A stretch of DNA of 64,000 bases, taken from NCBI RefSeq assembly GCF_019247635.1, contig NZ_JAFBAR010000128.1:105294-169293 (forward strand), written 5' to 3'. Both the position numbers and the translations under genes were made by a program. Below are positions 8,755 to 16,888 of the stretch, piece by piece (positions within the stretch are counted from its first letter, which is position 1; every line of letters starts with the position of its first letter). Under the pieces are notes generated by a model. It did not search any database and was not told the DNA's origin. It saw only the letters and a list, made by a program, of their open reading frames with translations. This DNA is from Mycobacterium sp. (GTDB lineage: Bacteria > Actinomycetota > Actinomycetes > Mycobacteriales > Mycobacteriaceae).

Positions 8755-9367
8755 TCAGTGACCGGCGCCGGCCTGCCCGTCGTGGCCGAACAGCAACCCG
8801 CGCCGGCCCCCGGGGCCGCCGGGGCCGCCGTTTCCCGGAGCGCCCCCGACGCCGCCGCTGCTGCCGACCTGTCCGCCCGCTCCACCGGATGCGCCGGTTC
8901 CCCCGGCCCCGCCGTCGCCCACCAGGCTGGCGTCGCCGCCGCCCCCGCCGGCCCCGCCTGCGCCCCCGGCTCCGCCGTTGGAGTTGCCGCCGATCGAGCC
9001 CGTGCCGCCGTCACCACCATCAGCGCCCGTGCCGCCGTTTCCACCTTGGCCGCCGTTGCCATGTATCCAGCCGCCTTGCCGGTTCCGCCGCTCGCCCCGG
9101 CGCCGCCGTCGGCATTGCCGAGGATATCGCTGCTCTGGCCGGTCGTGGTGCCGCCGGCGCCGCCCGCTCCGCCCGTCCCGCCGGCCCCGCCGTGGCCCAA
9201 TAGTCCAGCGCCGCGATCGCCCCCGACACCTCGTCCTCGGCGGCGGCCGCGATCGCGGTGGTCCGCGTCGCCGCCGTGGAATTGGCCGCGCTCACAGCTG
9301 AACCCGTCCGGGCCACGGCGGCGGCGGAGACGGCAAACTCATCCGGAATCGCGTCGAGATACGACAT
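8755..9367 (-). pseudogene. PE_PGRS pseudogene, frameshifted and truncated
   Basis: The ATG at 9367 opens a PE domain (starts MSYLDAIPDEFAVSAAAVAR) that stops resembling PE after about 54 residues, at SGAIAAL. Around 9200 the Gly-rich coding moves to a second frame (GHGGAGGTGGAGGAGG). Around 9065-9085 it moves to a third frame (GNGGQGGNGGTGADGG), which continues to a typical PE_PGRS end, LLFGHDGQAGAGH, with TGA at 8755-8757. So the second half of the PE domain is missing and at least two frameshifts break the gene. Confidence 0.8.
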
Positions 9368-9581
9368 CAGGTGCCCCCCTATCGCCAGGATTGGGCGTGA
9401 CCATCAGATTGCGTCATAACTATCACAGTGCCCGCACCCCGTACGCGTGTTGAAACGGATTGCTGGTCGCCGGACGAGCGAACGACCCAACGGGCGCTCG
9501 GGTGCTGGCAGATCGCAGGAGCGCGGAGCGAATTCACCGAGCCGCTCGACCTGCGGTTGAATGCGTTGAAGTGCGTTGAGG

Positions 9582-9654
<73 letters not shown>

Positions 9655-9740
9655 CTAGATCCACCTAGCCAAGGCACATTAACAGGCAATGCGCTACGAG
9701 GTGAAATCTCAGATTAGTGAACTTCGGCGGGCGTAACAAC

Positions 9741-9778
9741 GTAGTGGCCTCGTGGTGCTCCGCGAGGCCCTAAACTAC
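9741..9778 (+). promoter_or_regulatory. Stem-loop upstream of ldtB
   Basis: GTAGT-GGCCTCG-(10 nt)-CGAGGCC-CTAA-ACTAC: a 7-bp perfect GC stem extended by 5 bp of outer pairing across a 4-nt bulge, ending 45 nt before the ldtB start. It could be part of the ldtB leader or a terminator-like element. No downstream U tract. Confidence 0.35.
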
Positions 9779-9823
9779 TCCGAGAGTTTTGCGCCCGGTC
9801 ACGACGCGGTGGAGGGGAGGTGA

Positions 9824-11056
9824 GTGCGAAAGGTGGGTGTTGTGACCAGTCCCGTGGCCAGGGGCCGTCGCGCCAGAGCTTGGCTAGCCATGCTGATGAT
9901 CCCTGTTGCGCTGTTCGGCGTCGCCTGCAGCAGCAACGGCAGCCCCGGAGCCGCGCCGCCGAAGGCCATCGTGGACAAAGGCACGCCATTCGCAGACCTG
10001 CTGGTACCCAAGCTCACCGCCTCGGTCGCAGACGGCGCGGTCGGTGTCACCGTGGACGCGCCCGTGACGGTTTCGGTTGCCGACGGCGTGCTCGCGGCGG
10101 TCACCATGGTCAACGACAACGGCAGGACGATCAACGGTCAACTCAGCCCCGACGGGCTGCACTGGTCGACCACCGAGCAACTCGGCTACAACAGGCGCTA
10201 CACGCTGAACGTGAAGGCGCTCGGCATGGGCGGCGCGGCCACCCGCCAGATGACCTTCCAGACCAGTTCCCCGGAGCACCTGACGATGCCCTACGTCAAC
10301 CCCGGCGACGGCGAGGTCGTGGGCATCGGCGAGCCGGTGGCCATCCGGTTCGACGAAAACATCGCCAACCGTCTCGCGGCGCAGAAGGCGATCGTCATCA
10401 CCACCAACCCGCCCGTCGAGGGCGCGTTCTACTGGCTGAACAACCGCGAAGTACGTTGGCGCCCAGAGCATTTCTGGAAGCCGGGCACAACGATCGACGT
10501 GGCGGTCAACACCTACGGAGTCGACTTGGGTGAGGGCATGTTCGGCGAGGACAACGTCAAGACGCACTTCACGATCGGCGACGAGGTCGTCGCGACCGCC
10601 GACGACAACACCAAGATGGTTACGGTGCGGATCAACGGCGAAGTCGTCAAAACCATGCCCACCTCAATGGGCAAGGACAGCACCCCTACCGCGAACGGCG
10701 TCTACATCATCGGCGGACGGTTCAAGCACATCATCATGGACTCGTCGACCTACGGCGTTCCGGTCAACTCGCCCAACGGATATCGCACCGACGTCGACTG
10801 GGCCACGCAGATGTCCTACAGCGGGGTCTTCGTGCATTCCGCGCCGTGGTCGGTGGGCGCCCAGGGTCACACCAATACCAGCCACGGCTGTCTGAACGTG
10901 AGTCCCAGCAACGCCGAATGGTTCTACGACCACGTCAAGCGCGGCGACATCGTCGAGGTGATGAACACCGTCGGCGCAACCTTGTCCGGCACCGAGGGTC
11001 TCGGGGACTGGAATATTCCGTGGCCGCAGTGGAAAGCGGGCAACGCCAACACCTGA
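9824..11056 (+). CDS. ldtB: L,D-transpeptidase LdtB (LdtMt2-type lipoprotein)
   Basis: 410 aa from a GTG at 9824, preceded by GGAGGGGAGG. A signal sequence ends in a lipobox (LFGVAC, Cys35), so the protein is anchored outside the cytoplasmic membrane. Two Ig-like domains (about 55-250) precede the YkuD catalytic domain (about 250-378) with HTNTSHGCLNVSPSNAEW, catalytic Cys356. A C-terminal tail (GTEGLGDWNIPWPQWKAGN) packs on the domain as in M. tuberculosis LdtMt2 (Rv2518c, 408 aa, Cys354). It makes the 3-3 cross-links that dominate mycobacterial peptidoglycan and is the carbapenem-sensitive transpeptidase. Confidence 0.96.
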   Translation: MRKVGVVTSPVARGRRARAWLAMLMIPVALFGVACSSNGSPGAAPPKAIVDKGTPFADLLVPKLTASVADGAVGVTVDAPVTVSVADGVLAAVTMVNDNGRTINGQLSPDGLHWSTTEQLGYNRRYTLNVKALGMGGAATRQMTFQTSSPEHLTMPYVNPGDGEVVGIGEPVAIRFDENIANRLAAQKAIVITTNPPVEGAFYWLNNREVRWRPEHFWKPGTTIDVAVNTYGVDLGEGMFGEDNVKTHFTIGDEVVATADDNTKMVTVRINGEVVKTMPTSMGKDSTPTANGVYIIGGRFKHIIMDSSTYGVPVNSPNGYRTDVDWATQMSYSGVFVHSAPWSVGAQGHTNTSHGCLNVSPSNAEWFYDHVKRGDIVEVMNTVGATLSGTEGLGDWNIPWPQWKAGNANT

Positions 11057-11264
11057 GCGCGGTGCCGCCGAGATCATCGCGCGTCCTGTCAGGACATTGG
11101 TGCGGTGTCCCTCGGGCGTCTCGAGGATATGGCTTTTTGCCCACCTCCGAGCGACACGGCGTGGGCGGGCGCGCAGCGGAATCGGTTGTCGCTGTAAGGC
11201 GGGCAATTCGGCACACCCGAAACTTGCCGTGACGCAACGTGATCTCACGCCGGCTCTCGGCGAC

Positions 11265-11960
11265 TTACTGCCTGGCCACCTTGGCCGCGATCTGGTGAGC
11301 GATGTTGACCGCAATGTCGGCCGGATTGCCGGGCACGCAGGCCGCGATGTCGACGGCGATGTTGCTGTTGACGGTCAGCGCGCGCTGACAGGCCCACGTT
11401 TTGGTGCCCTGGCGGGTGTCGGTAACGCTCAGGGTCCCGTCGGCGTCGGCGAGGGGCCCCGCGCTCCAGACCACGTCGGGGTCGTCGGGGGAGGTGTGGC
11501 GGTACTGGCGGTTCGCGCAGGCTGGCCAATGCTCTGCCGAACTGGCGAAGAACCGCGCCGCGTCCTCGGCGGAGGGAAACGACACGACAGCCTGAGTGAC
11601 TTCATGGGTGGAGTGCCCGCCGGGCTGGTCGAGGATCTGACGACGAACGGCCGTCCAGTTGCTGACGACATACACCGAGTTGTCAGCCGGATACGCGAAA
11701 ACGCAATCCTTGTCGGGTATATGGGAACTCGCGTCGAGCATCGTGGTCCATGTTCCCGCGACCGTCATTGACCGCGTCCCCATCGCTGTGTTGACCTCGG
11801 CGGCGCTGAGCAGCAGCTCGTCCAGGGCGGCCGCGGCGACCGACGGTGTTGTGGTGGTGAGCTCTGCGCTGGAGGAAACCGCGGGCGTGCCGCCGCTGCA
11901 GCCGGTGAGGAGTATCGCGAACGCGATGAGGTGGCGTCCGATGCGCTCGTTGTGAGCCAC
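11265..11960 (-). CDS. Sensor-domain lipoprotein (PknH_C-like)
   Basis: 231 aa from a GTG at 11960, the best start because it puts a lipobox (AILLTGC, Cys21) behind a short hydrophobic signal; the open frame continues upstream to 12032 without a better start. The mature part has the features of the extracellular PknH-type sensor domain: four cysteines, the pattern SVYVVSNWTAVRRQILDQPG, QAVVSFPSAEDAARFF and a C-terminal ALTVNSNIAVDIAACVPG. Homologous lipoproteins in M. tuberculosis include LppH, LpqQ and LppR; their ligands are unknown. No strong ribosome-binding site is seen. Confidence 0.82.
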   Translation of the reverse strand: MAHNERIGRHLIAFAILLTGCSGGTPAVSSSAELTTTTPSVAAAALDELLLSAAEVNTAMGTRSMTVAGTWTTMLDASSHIPDKDCVFAYPADNSVYVVSNWTAVRRQILDQPGGHSTHEVTQAVVSFPSAEDAARFFASSAEHWPACANRQYRHTSPDDPDVVWSAGPLADADGTLSVTDTRQGTKTWACQRALTVNSNIAVDIAACVPGNPADIAVNIAHQIAAKVARQ

Positions 11961-12040
11961 ACTTCGAAGGCTAACCTCGCGTGCCGGGCGCGGCGGGGCA
12001 CGGCGGCGCGCGCCAGGCGGGCGGCGGGGCACGCCACGGG

Positions 12041-12087
12041 TCGCGAGTGTGCATTGCGCGACGCATTATCGGCGTGTCGCGTCGCGA
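12041..12087. repeat. Intergenic inverted-repeat element, divergent copy E
   Basis: Ends TCGCGA (12041-12046) and TCGCGA (12082-12087). Read on the minus strand, the interior contains CGCGACACGCCG, the same 12-mer as copy A at 976-1039, and ends ACTCGCGA against GCTCGCGG in copy A. It lies in the gap between the lipoprotein gene and the tRNA-His terminator. Confidence 0.5.
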
Positions 12088-12116
12088 GATTCACAGTGGA
12101 GAGGGGCTCGCGACAG

Positions 12117-12150
12117 CAAAAGGTCAGAGGGCGAAAACGCCCTCTGACCT
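12117..12150 (-). terminator. Intrinsic terminator of tRNA-His
   Basis: Perfect 13-bp stem AGGTCAGAGGGCG (12121-12133) / CGCCCTCTGACCT (12138-12150) around a 4-nt loop. Read on the minus strand it is followed by TTTT. It begins directly after the tRNA-His 3' end, so it is a canonical terminator, which is uncommon in mycobacteria. Confidence 0.88.
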
Positions 12151-12151
12151 G

Positions 12152-12228
12152 TGGGGTGAGTGACGGGACTCGAACCCGCGACATCCAGGATCACAACCTG
12201 GTGCTCTACCAACTGAACTACACTCACC
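12152..12228 (-). tRNA. tRNA-His (anticodon GTG)
   Basis: Cloverleaf on the minus strand with the extra 5' G(-1) of histidine tRNAs at 12228, acceptor GTGAGTG/CACTCAC, D-loop TTCAGTTGGTAGAG, anticodon stem CCAGG/CCTGG with loop TTGTGAT (anticodon GTG), T-arm CGGGTTCGAGTCCCG, discriminator C and encoded CCA (12152-12154). Confidence 0.97.
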
Positions 12229-12274
12229 ATGGCCGTCGGCCGGCCCTGAGGGCTAACTCGCGGCGACGTCGATA

Positions 12275-12922
12275 CTAACTGTTCGTAGCCTCGTCGGCCG
12301 AATCGTTTCCGTCGGATGTGCCCGATTCGCCCTCGAGCTCGGCGGTGACTACCCCGATTTCGCTGATAGAAGGCCCGGGTGGGGGCACGAACGCGGTACG
12401 GCGGTAGTACTGCAGTTCACGGATGGATTCGTGAATGTCGGCCAGGGCCCGATGTGCAAGGCCCTTGGTCGGCTGCCCGAAGTAGATGCGCGGGTACCAG
12501 CGCCGGCAGAGTTCCTTGATCGAGCTGACGTCGATCATGCGGTAATGCAAGAAGGAGTCCAGCTTGGGCATGTCGCGCGCGATGAACGAGCGATCGGTTG
12601 CGATCGAGTTGCCCGCCAGCGGGGCCGTCTTGGGCTGCTTGACGTGTTCGCCGATGTAATCGAGCGCCATCGTCTCGGCGGTGGCCAGGTCGATGGTGGA
12701 GGCCTTCACCTCGTCGATCAGCCCGGAGCGCGAGTGCATCTCCGTCACGACGTCGATCATCGACGACAGCGCGGCGTCCTCGGCGTGAATCACGACGTCG
12801 ACACCGTCACCGAGTATGTTCAGCTCGGCGTCGGTGACCAGCACTGCGATCTCGATCAACTTGTCCGAGCCCAGATCCAGCCCGGTCATCTCGCAGTCGA
12901 TCCACACCAATTCGTCACGCAC
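12275..12922 (-). CDS. orn: Oligoribonuclease Orn
   Basis: 215 aa from a GTG at 12922. A DEDDh 3'-5' exonuclease: WIDCEMTGLD carries Asp9 and Glu11, the middle Asp lies in NSIATDRSFIARDM, and HRALADIHESI supplies the catalytic His and last Asp. Orn degrades 2-5 nt RNAs and, in bacteria with cyclic-di-GMP, the linear pGpG product. The C-terminal 20 or so residues are an acidic, disordered tail (GESGTSDGNDSADEATNS), also present in mycobacterial homologues (Rv2511). Confidence 0.96.
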   Translation of the reverse strand: MRDELVWIDCEMTGLDLGSDKLIEIAVLVTDAELNILGDGVDVVIHAEDAALSSMIDVVTEMHSRSGLIDEVKASTIDLATAETMALDYIGEHVKQPKTAPLAGNSIATDRSFIARDMPKLDSFLHYRMIDVSSIKELCRRWYPRIYFGQPTKGLAHRALADIHESIRELQYYRRTAFVPPPGPSISEIGVVTAELEGESGTSDGNDSADEATNS

Positions 12923-13033
12923 AGCGCACAGCGTAGGCCCACGTCACCACCTGCCCCTGTTCACCCTGCGAAGTAGGGTGATGGTCTGCCTTGCTCGCAT
13001 GGGACCACTGGGGAGATCGAGGGCCGACGCACG

Positions 13034-14593
13034 ATGAGCACCGAATCAGCACCGACACCCGCTAAACGCATCGCGGACGGGTATGCCGTCGAGGGCCAGG
13101 CACTGGAGCTGGGCACCGTCGTCGTCGACGGTCAAACCGACCCGGCGGCCCAGATCCGCATCCCGTTGGCCACCATCAACCGGCACGGCCTGGTGGCCGG
13201 TGCGACGGGCACCGGCAAGACCAAGACGCTGCAGTTGATCGCCGAGCAGCTCAGTGCTGCGGGGGTTCCGGTGCTGATGGCCGATGTGAAGGGCGACCTG
13301 TCCGGGTTGGCGCGCCCGGGGGAGGCGAACGACAAGACCGCCGCACGCGCGAAGGATACGGGCGACAATTGGCAGGCGACGGGATTCCCGGTCGAGTTCC
13401 TGTCGTTGGGCACCGACGGGGTCGGCGTGCCGATACGCGCGACCGTCGCCAGCTTCGGCCCGGTGCTGCTATCAAAAGTGTTGGGGCTCAACGCTACTCA
13501 GGAATCAACACTCGGGCTGATCTTCCACTGGGCGAAGGAAAACAACCGTTCGCTGGTCACGGTGGGCCAGCTGCGCGCCGTCATCAGCCACCTGACCAAT
13601 GACGAGGGCAAGGCCGACCTGAAATCCCTGGGCGGGGTGTCGTCGACGACGGCGGGCGTCATCCTGCGGGCGCTGGTGAATCTCGAAGGCGAGGGCGGCG
13701 ACACGTTCTTCGGCGAGCCGAAGCTTGATCCGAAGGATCTGCTGCGCGCCAACGACCAGGGCCAGGGCATCATCTCGCTGCTCGAATTCAGTGGTCAGTC
13801 GTTGCGCCCGGTTATCTTCTCCACCTTCCTGATGTGGCTGCTCGCCGATCTGTTCACCGAACTCGACGAGGTCGGCGACGTGGACAAGCCCAAACTGGTC
13901 TTCTTCTTCGACGAGGCGCACCTGTTGTTCGCCGACGCCTCCAAGGCATTCCTTGAGCAGGTCGAGCAGACCGTGAAACTGATCCGGTCCAAGGGCGTCG
14001 GGGTGTTTTTCTGCACGCAGCTGCCCACGGACCTGCCCAACGACGTGCTCTCGCAGCTGGGTGCGCGCGTCCAGCACGCGCTGCGCGCGTTCACGCCCGA
14101 CGACCAGAAGGCGCTGAGCAAGACGGTGCGCACGTACCCGAAAACCGATGTCTACGACCTGGAGTCGGCGCTGACGTCCCTGGGCATCGGCGAGGCGGTC
14201 GTGACCGTGCTGTCCGAAAAAGGCGCGCCGACGCCGGTGGCGTGGACGCGGATGCGGGTGCCCCGCTCGTTGATGGCCGCGATCGGGGCGGACGCCGTCT
14301 CCGCGGCAGCCAAATCCAGCCCGCTGCAAGCGAAATACGGGAAAACGGTCGAGCAGGAGTCCACGCCCGAACCAAGCCCCAAAGGCCAAGATCCCCAGCC
14401 CGGTAAGCCCGAGCCCGAATATCCGGCGCTGCCAGACGATTACGAGTTGCCCCCGATGCCGCCGCCCGCCGCGCCGAAGGGACCTAGCATGTGGGAGGAA
14501 GTGCTGAAGAATCCCACCGTGAAAAGCGGCATCAACACGGCGATACGTGAAGCGGTGCGTAGCGTGTTCGGGTCGGGCCGCCGGCGCAGGTAG
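13034..14593 (+). CDS. HerA-like ATPase, DUF853 family (Rv2510c-type)
   Basis: 519 aa. Walker A GATGTGKT at residues 56-63 and Walker B LVFFFDEAHLLF about 290-300; a FCTQLPTDLPNDVLSQLGAR segment follows, with conserved Gln and the Arg expected of a ring ATPase. The family (helicase HerA-like, DUF853) forms hexameric P-loop motor proteins; the partner or substrate in mycobacteria is unknown. The C-terminal 100 residues are Pro-rich (PEPSPKGQDPQPGKPEPEYP) and end in a basic RRRR. An inverted-repeat element begins 1 nt after the TAG stop. Confidence 0.88.
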   Translation: MSTESAPTPAKRIADGYAVEGQALELGTVVVDGQTDPAAQIRIPLATINRHGLVAGATGTGKTKTLQLIAEQLSAAGVPVLMADVKGDLSGLARPGEANDKTAARAKDTGDNWQATGFPVEFLSLGTDGVGVPIRATVASFGPVLLSKVLGLNATQESTLGLIFHWAKENNRSLVTVGQLRAVISHLTNDEGKADLKSLGGVSSTTAGVILRALVNLEGEGGDTFFGEPKLDPKDLLRANDQGQGIISLLEFSGQSLRPVIFSTFLMWLLADLFTELDEVGDVDKPKLVFFFDEAHLLFADASKAFLEQVEQTVKLIRSKGVGVFFCTQLPTDLPNDVLSQLGARVQHALRAFTPDDQKALSKTVRTYPKTDVYDLESALTSLGIGEAVVTVLSEKGAPTPVAWTRMRVPRSLMAAIGADAVSAAAKSSPLQAKYGKTVEQESTPEPSPKGQDPQPGKPEPEYPALPDDYELPPMPPPAAPKGPSMWEEVLKNPTVKSGINTAIREAVRSVFGSGRRRR

Positions 14594-14594
14594 C

Positions 14595-14656
14595 GCCGCG
14601 AGCGTAACGCCACTGCGAAAATCCGCGGCGGATCTCACAGTAGCGTTACGCTCGGC
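14595..14656. repeat. Intergenic inverted-repeat element, copy B (GTAACG subtype)
   Basis: Outer arms CGAGCGTAACGC / GCGTTACGCTCG (12 bp, perfect) enclose an inner palindrome ATCCGC-G-GCGGAT and a partial CACTG/CAGT pair, so the whole element can fold as one long hairpin. It starts 1 nt after the stop of the HerA-like gene and lies 25 nt before the end of the convergent cmrA gene. Matching elements are at 27867-27916 and 60888-60943. Confidence 0.8.
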
Positions 14657-14681
14657 AGAGCGTCGGCCCAAACGCGGCCTG

Positions 14682-15485
14682 CTAGCCGCCCAGCTTTTTG
14701 TAGAAGCTGCCCACGATCGGTGCCACAATGGCGCGCGGGGCATACTGACTCGCCACCGACATGGCCTTGGACGTCAAGCCGGGCACGACACGCATCTTGT
14801 TGCGCTCCAACGCATCCAGCGAAACCTGGGCGGTGTGCTCGGTGGAGATCCAGAGGAAATCCGGCACCAGCCTTTCGACCAGGGATGCTTCGGCGTCGTC
14901 CGGCAGGTCGGTGCGTACCGGGCCCGGGGCCAGCAGCGTGACGTGCACACCCGAGCCTTTCAGTTCGCCGCGTAACGACTCGCTGAACGTGTTGGCGAAC
15001 GCCTTGGTGGCGGCGTAGGTGGCGTTGAACGGAATCGGCGAATTGCCCGCCGCCGAGCCGGAAATCAGGATGCCGCCCGCCTTACGCTCGATCATGCCCG
15101 GCAACACTGCCAACGAAAGATCATGCACTGCAACGGCATTAAGTTGAACCTGAGCCCTTTCGCCCGCCGGGTCCAGTCCCGAGACCGGACCGAACGTCGC
15201 CGTCCCCGCGTTCGCACACAGGATGGAGATGGGGCGGGCGGCCAGCTCGTCGCACAGCTTCGCTCGTTCGGCCGGGTCGGCGAGGTCGGCCGGTCGCACC
15301 TCCACGCTGACGCGGTACTTGTCGGTCAGCCGTGCGGCGAGCTCCGTTAGCAGATCCTCACGGCGCGCGGTGACGATCAGGCTGTGACCGCGCGTGGCCA
15401 GCTCGGTGGCCAGCGCCGCCCCGATGTTTTGTGAAGCTCCGGTGACAACCGCGCGCGCGTCGGAACTGGGAGCGGGTATCGGCAT
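14682..15485 (-). CDS. cmrA: Mycolate keto-reductase CmrA (SDR family)
   Basis: 267 aa short-chain dehydrogenase with cofactor motif TGASQNIG (15-22), structural CANAGT (90-95) and catalytic Ser144, Tyr157, Lys161 (YAATK). It is the positional and sequence counterpart of M. tuberculosis Rv2509, whose C. glutamicum and M. smegmatis orthologues reduce the 3-oxo group of newly condensed mycolic acid precursors with NADPH. The Arg/Ala-rich C-terminus and a hydrophobic stretch near ASQYAPRAIVAPIVGSFY may give membrane contact. It is divergent from the MFS gene (59 nt between starts). Confidence 0.88.
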   Translation of the reverse strand: MPIPAPSSDARAVVTGASQNIGAALATELATRGHSLIVTARREDLLTELAARLTDKYRVSVEVRPADLADPAERAKLCDELAARPISILCANAGTATFGPVSGLDPAGERAQVQLNAVAVHDLSLAVLPGMIERKAGGILISGSAAGNSPIPFNATYAATKAFANTFSESLRGELKGSGVHVTLLAPGPVRTDLPDDAEASLVERLVPDFLWISTEHTAQVSLDALERNKMRVVPGLTSKAMSVASQYAPRAIVAPIVGSFYKKLGG

Positions 15486-15544
15486 GAGGGCAATCGTAGA
15501 CAGAGCGCGCGCACGGTGGACCGGCTGCCAATAAGCTGCCCGTC

Positions 15545-16888
15545 ATGGCTGCACCCGACGCGGATTCGCGCGGCATTATGCGATCTCGGGTCGTGGCGTG
15601 GGCGCTGTGGGATTGTGGCTCGACGGGCCTGAACGCGATCGTCGCGACCTTTGTCTTCTCCGTGTACCTGACGAGCACCGTCGGGGTCGGCTTGCCGGGC
15701 CCGACGACGCCGGCGAGTTGGCTGGGTCGTGCCGGCGCCCTGGCGGGGCTGACCGTCGCGCTGCTGGCGCCGGCCGTCGGCGTATGGGTGGAGTCAGCCC
15801 ACCGGCGGCGGGTGGCGCTTGGCGTGCTGACCGCACTCGCGATCACGCTGACCTGCTCGATGTTCTTCATCCGCGACCGGCCCGGCTACCTGTGGGCCGG
15901 ACTGGTTCTGCTGGCGGCCACGGCCGCGTGCGGGGACCTGGCCAGCGTCCCCTACAACGCGATGCTGCGTCAGCTATCGACGCCGCAGACGGCCGGGCGG
16001 ATCTCTGGTTTCGGCTGGGCAGCGGGTTATGCCGGCAGCGTGCTGCTGCTGATACTCGTCTACTCGGGGTTCATCTCCGGAAGTGGCTCGGGCCCAGACG
16101 CGGTGCGGGGGTTGTTGCGGGTGCCCGTCCACGACGGGCTCTACGTCCGGGAGGCGATGTTGGCGGCCGCGGCCTGGCTGGCGGTGCTGGCGCTGCCACT
16201 GCTTCTGGTCTCGCACCGTTTCTCCGACGACGGTCTCGAACTTGATGCCGCCTATCAGCCCACCAGCATGCTAGGCGGCTACCGCAGGCTGTGGACGGAG
16301 ATCAAAGATCAGTGGCGGCGGGACCGTAACCTGGTCTACTTCCTGGGTGCCAGCGCGCTCTTCCGTGACGGGCTGGCGGCAATCTTCGCCTTCGGCGCGG
16401 TGATCGGCGTCAACGCATACGGCCTCACCCAGGGCGACGTGTTGATTTTCGGTGTGGCGGCGAGCGTGGTGGCCGCACTGGGCGCGGTGCTGGGCGGGTT
16501 CGTCGACCAACGGATCGGATCCAAACCCGTCATCGTCGGTTCGTTGACCGCGATCGTCACCTCGGCCCTCACCTTGATGACGTTGTCGGGGCCGGTCGCC
16601 TTTTGGGTGTGCGGCCTGCTGCTGTGCCTGTTCATCGGGCCGTCACAGTCGTCGTCACGTGCGCTGTTGTTGCGGATGGCTCACGACGGCAAGGAGGGGG
16701 TCGCGTTCGGCCTGTACACCATGACGGGCCGGGCGGTGGCATTCGTGGCTCCGTGGCTGTTTTCGCTCTTCGTCGATATGTTCGGCGCGGTCCGCGCCGG
16801 CTTGGGTGGAGTGTGCCTGGTGCTGGCTGTCGGGTTGCTGGCGATGGTCGGCGTGCGCGTACCCACGCTCGATGCCGCGCGGCGTTAG
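15545..16888 (+). CDS. MFS transporter, UMF/Atg22-like (Rv2508c-type)
   Basis: 447 aa with 12 predicted membrane segments. The N-terminus RSRVVAWALWDCGSTGLNAIVATFVFSVYL matches the Vps22/UMF1-like group of major facilitator proteins in its opening WALWDCGSTGLNAI. A hydrophilic central loop (about 225-260) contains the W-rich RLWTEIKDQWRRDRNLVYF. The substrate cannot be predicted. The stop TAG overlaps the stop TAA of the convergent Rv2507-type gene in the tetranucleotide TTAG (16885-16888). Confidence 0.88.
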   Translation: MAAPDADSRGIMRSRVVAWALWDCGSTGLNAIVATFVFSVYLTSTVGVGLPGPTTPASWLGRAGALAGLTVALLAPAVGVWVESAHRRRVALGVLTALAITLTCSMFFIRDRPGYLWAGLVLLAATAACGDLASVPYNAMLRQLSTPQTAGRISGFGWAAGYAGSVLLLILVYSGFISGSGSGPDAVRGLLRVPVHDGLYVREAMLAAAAWLAVLALPLLLVSHRFSDDGLELDAAYQPTSMLGGYRRLWTEIKDQWRRDRNLVYFLGASALFRDGLAAIFAFGAVIGVNAYGLTQGDVLIFGVAASVVAALGAVLGGFVDQRIGSKPVIVGSLTAIVTSALTLMTLSGPVAFWVCGLLLCLFIGPSQSSSRALLLRMAHDGKEGVAFGLYTMTGRAVAFVAPWLFSLFVDMFGAVRAGLGGVCLVLAVGLLAMVGVRVPTLDAARR

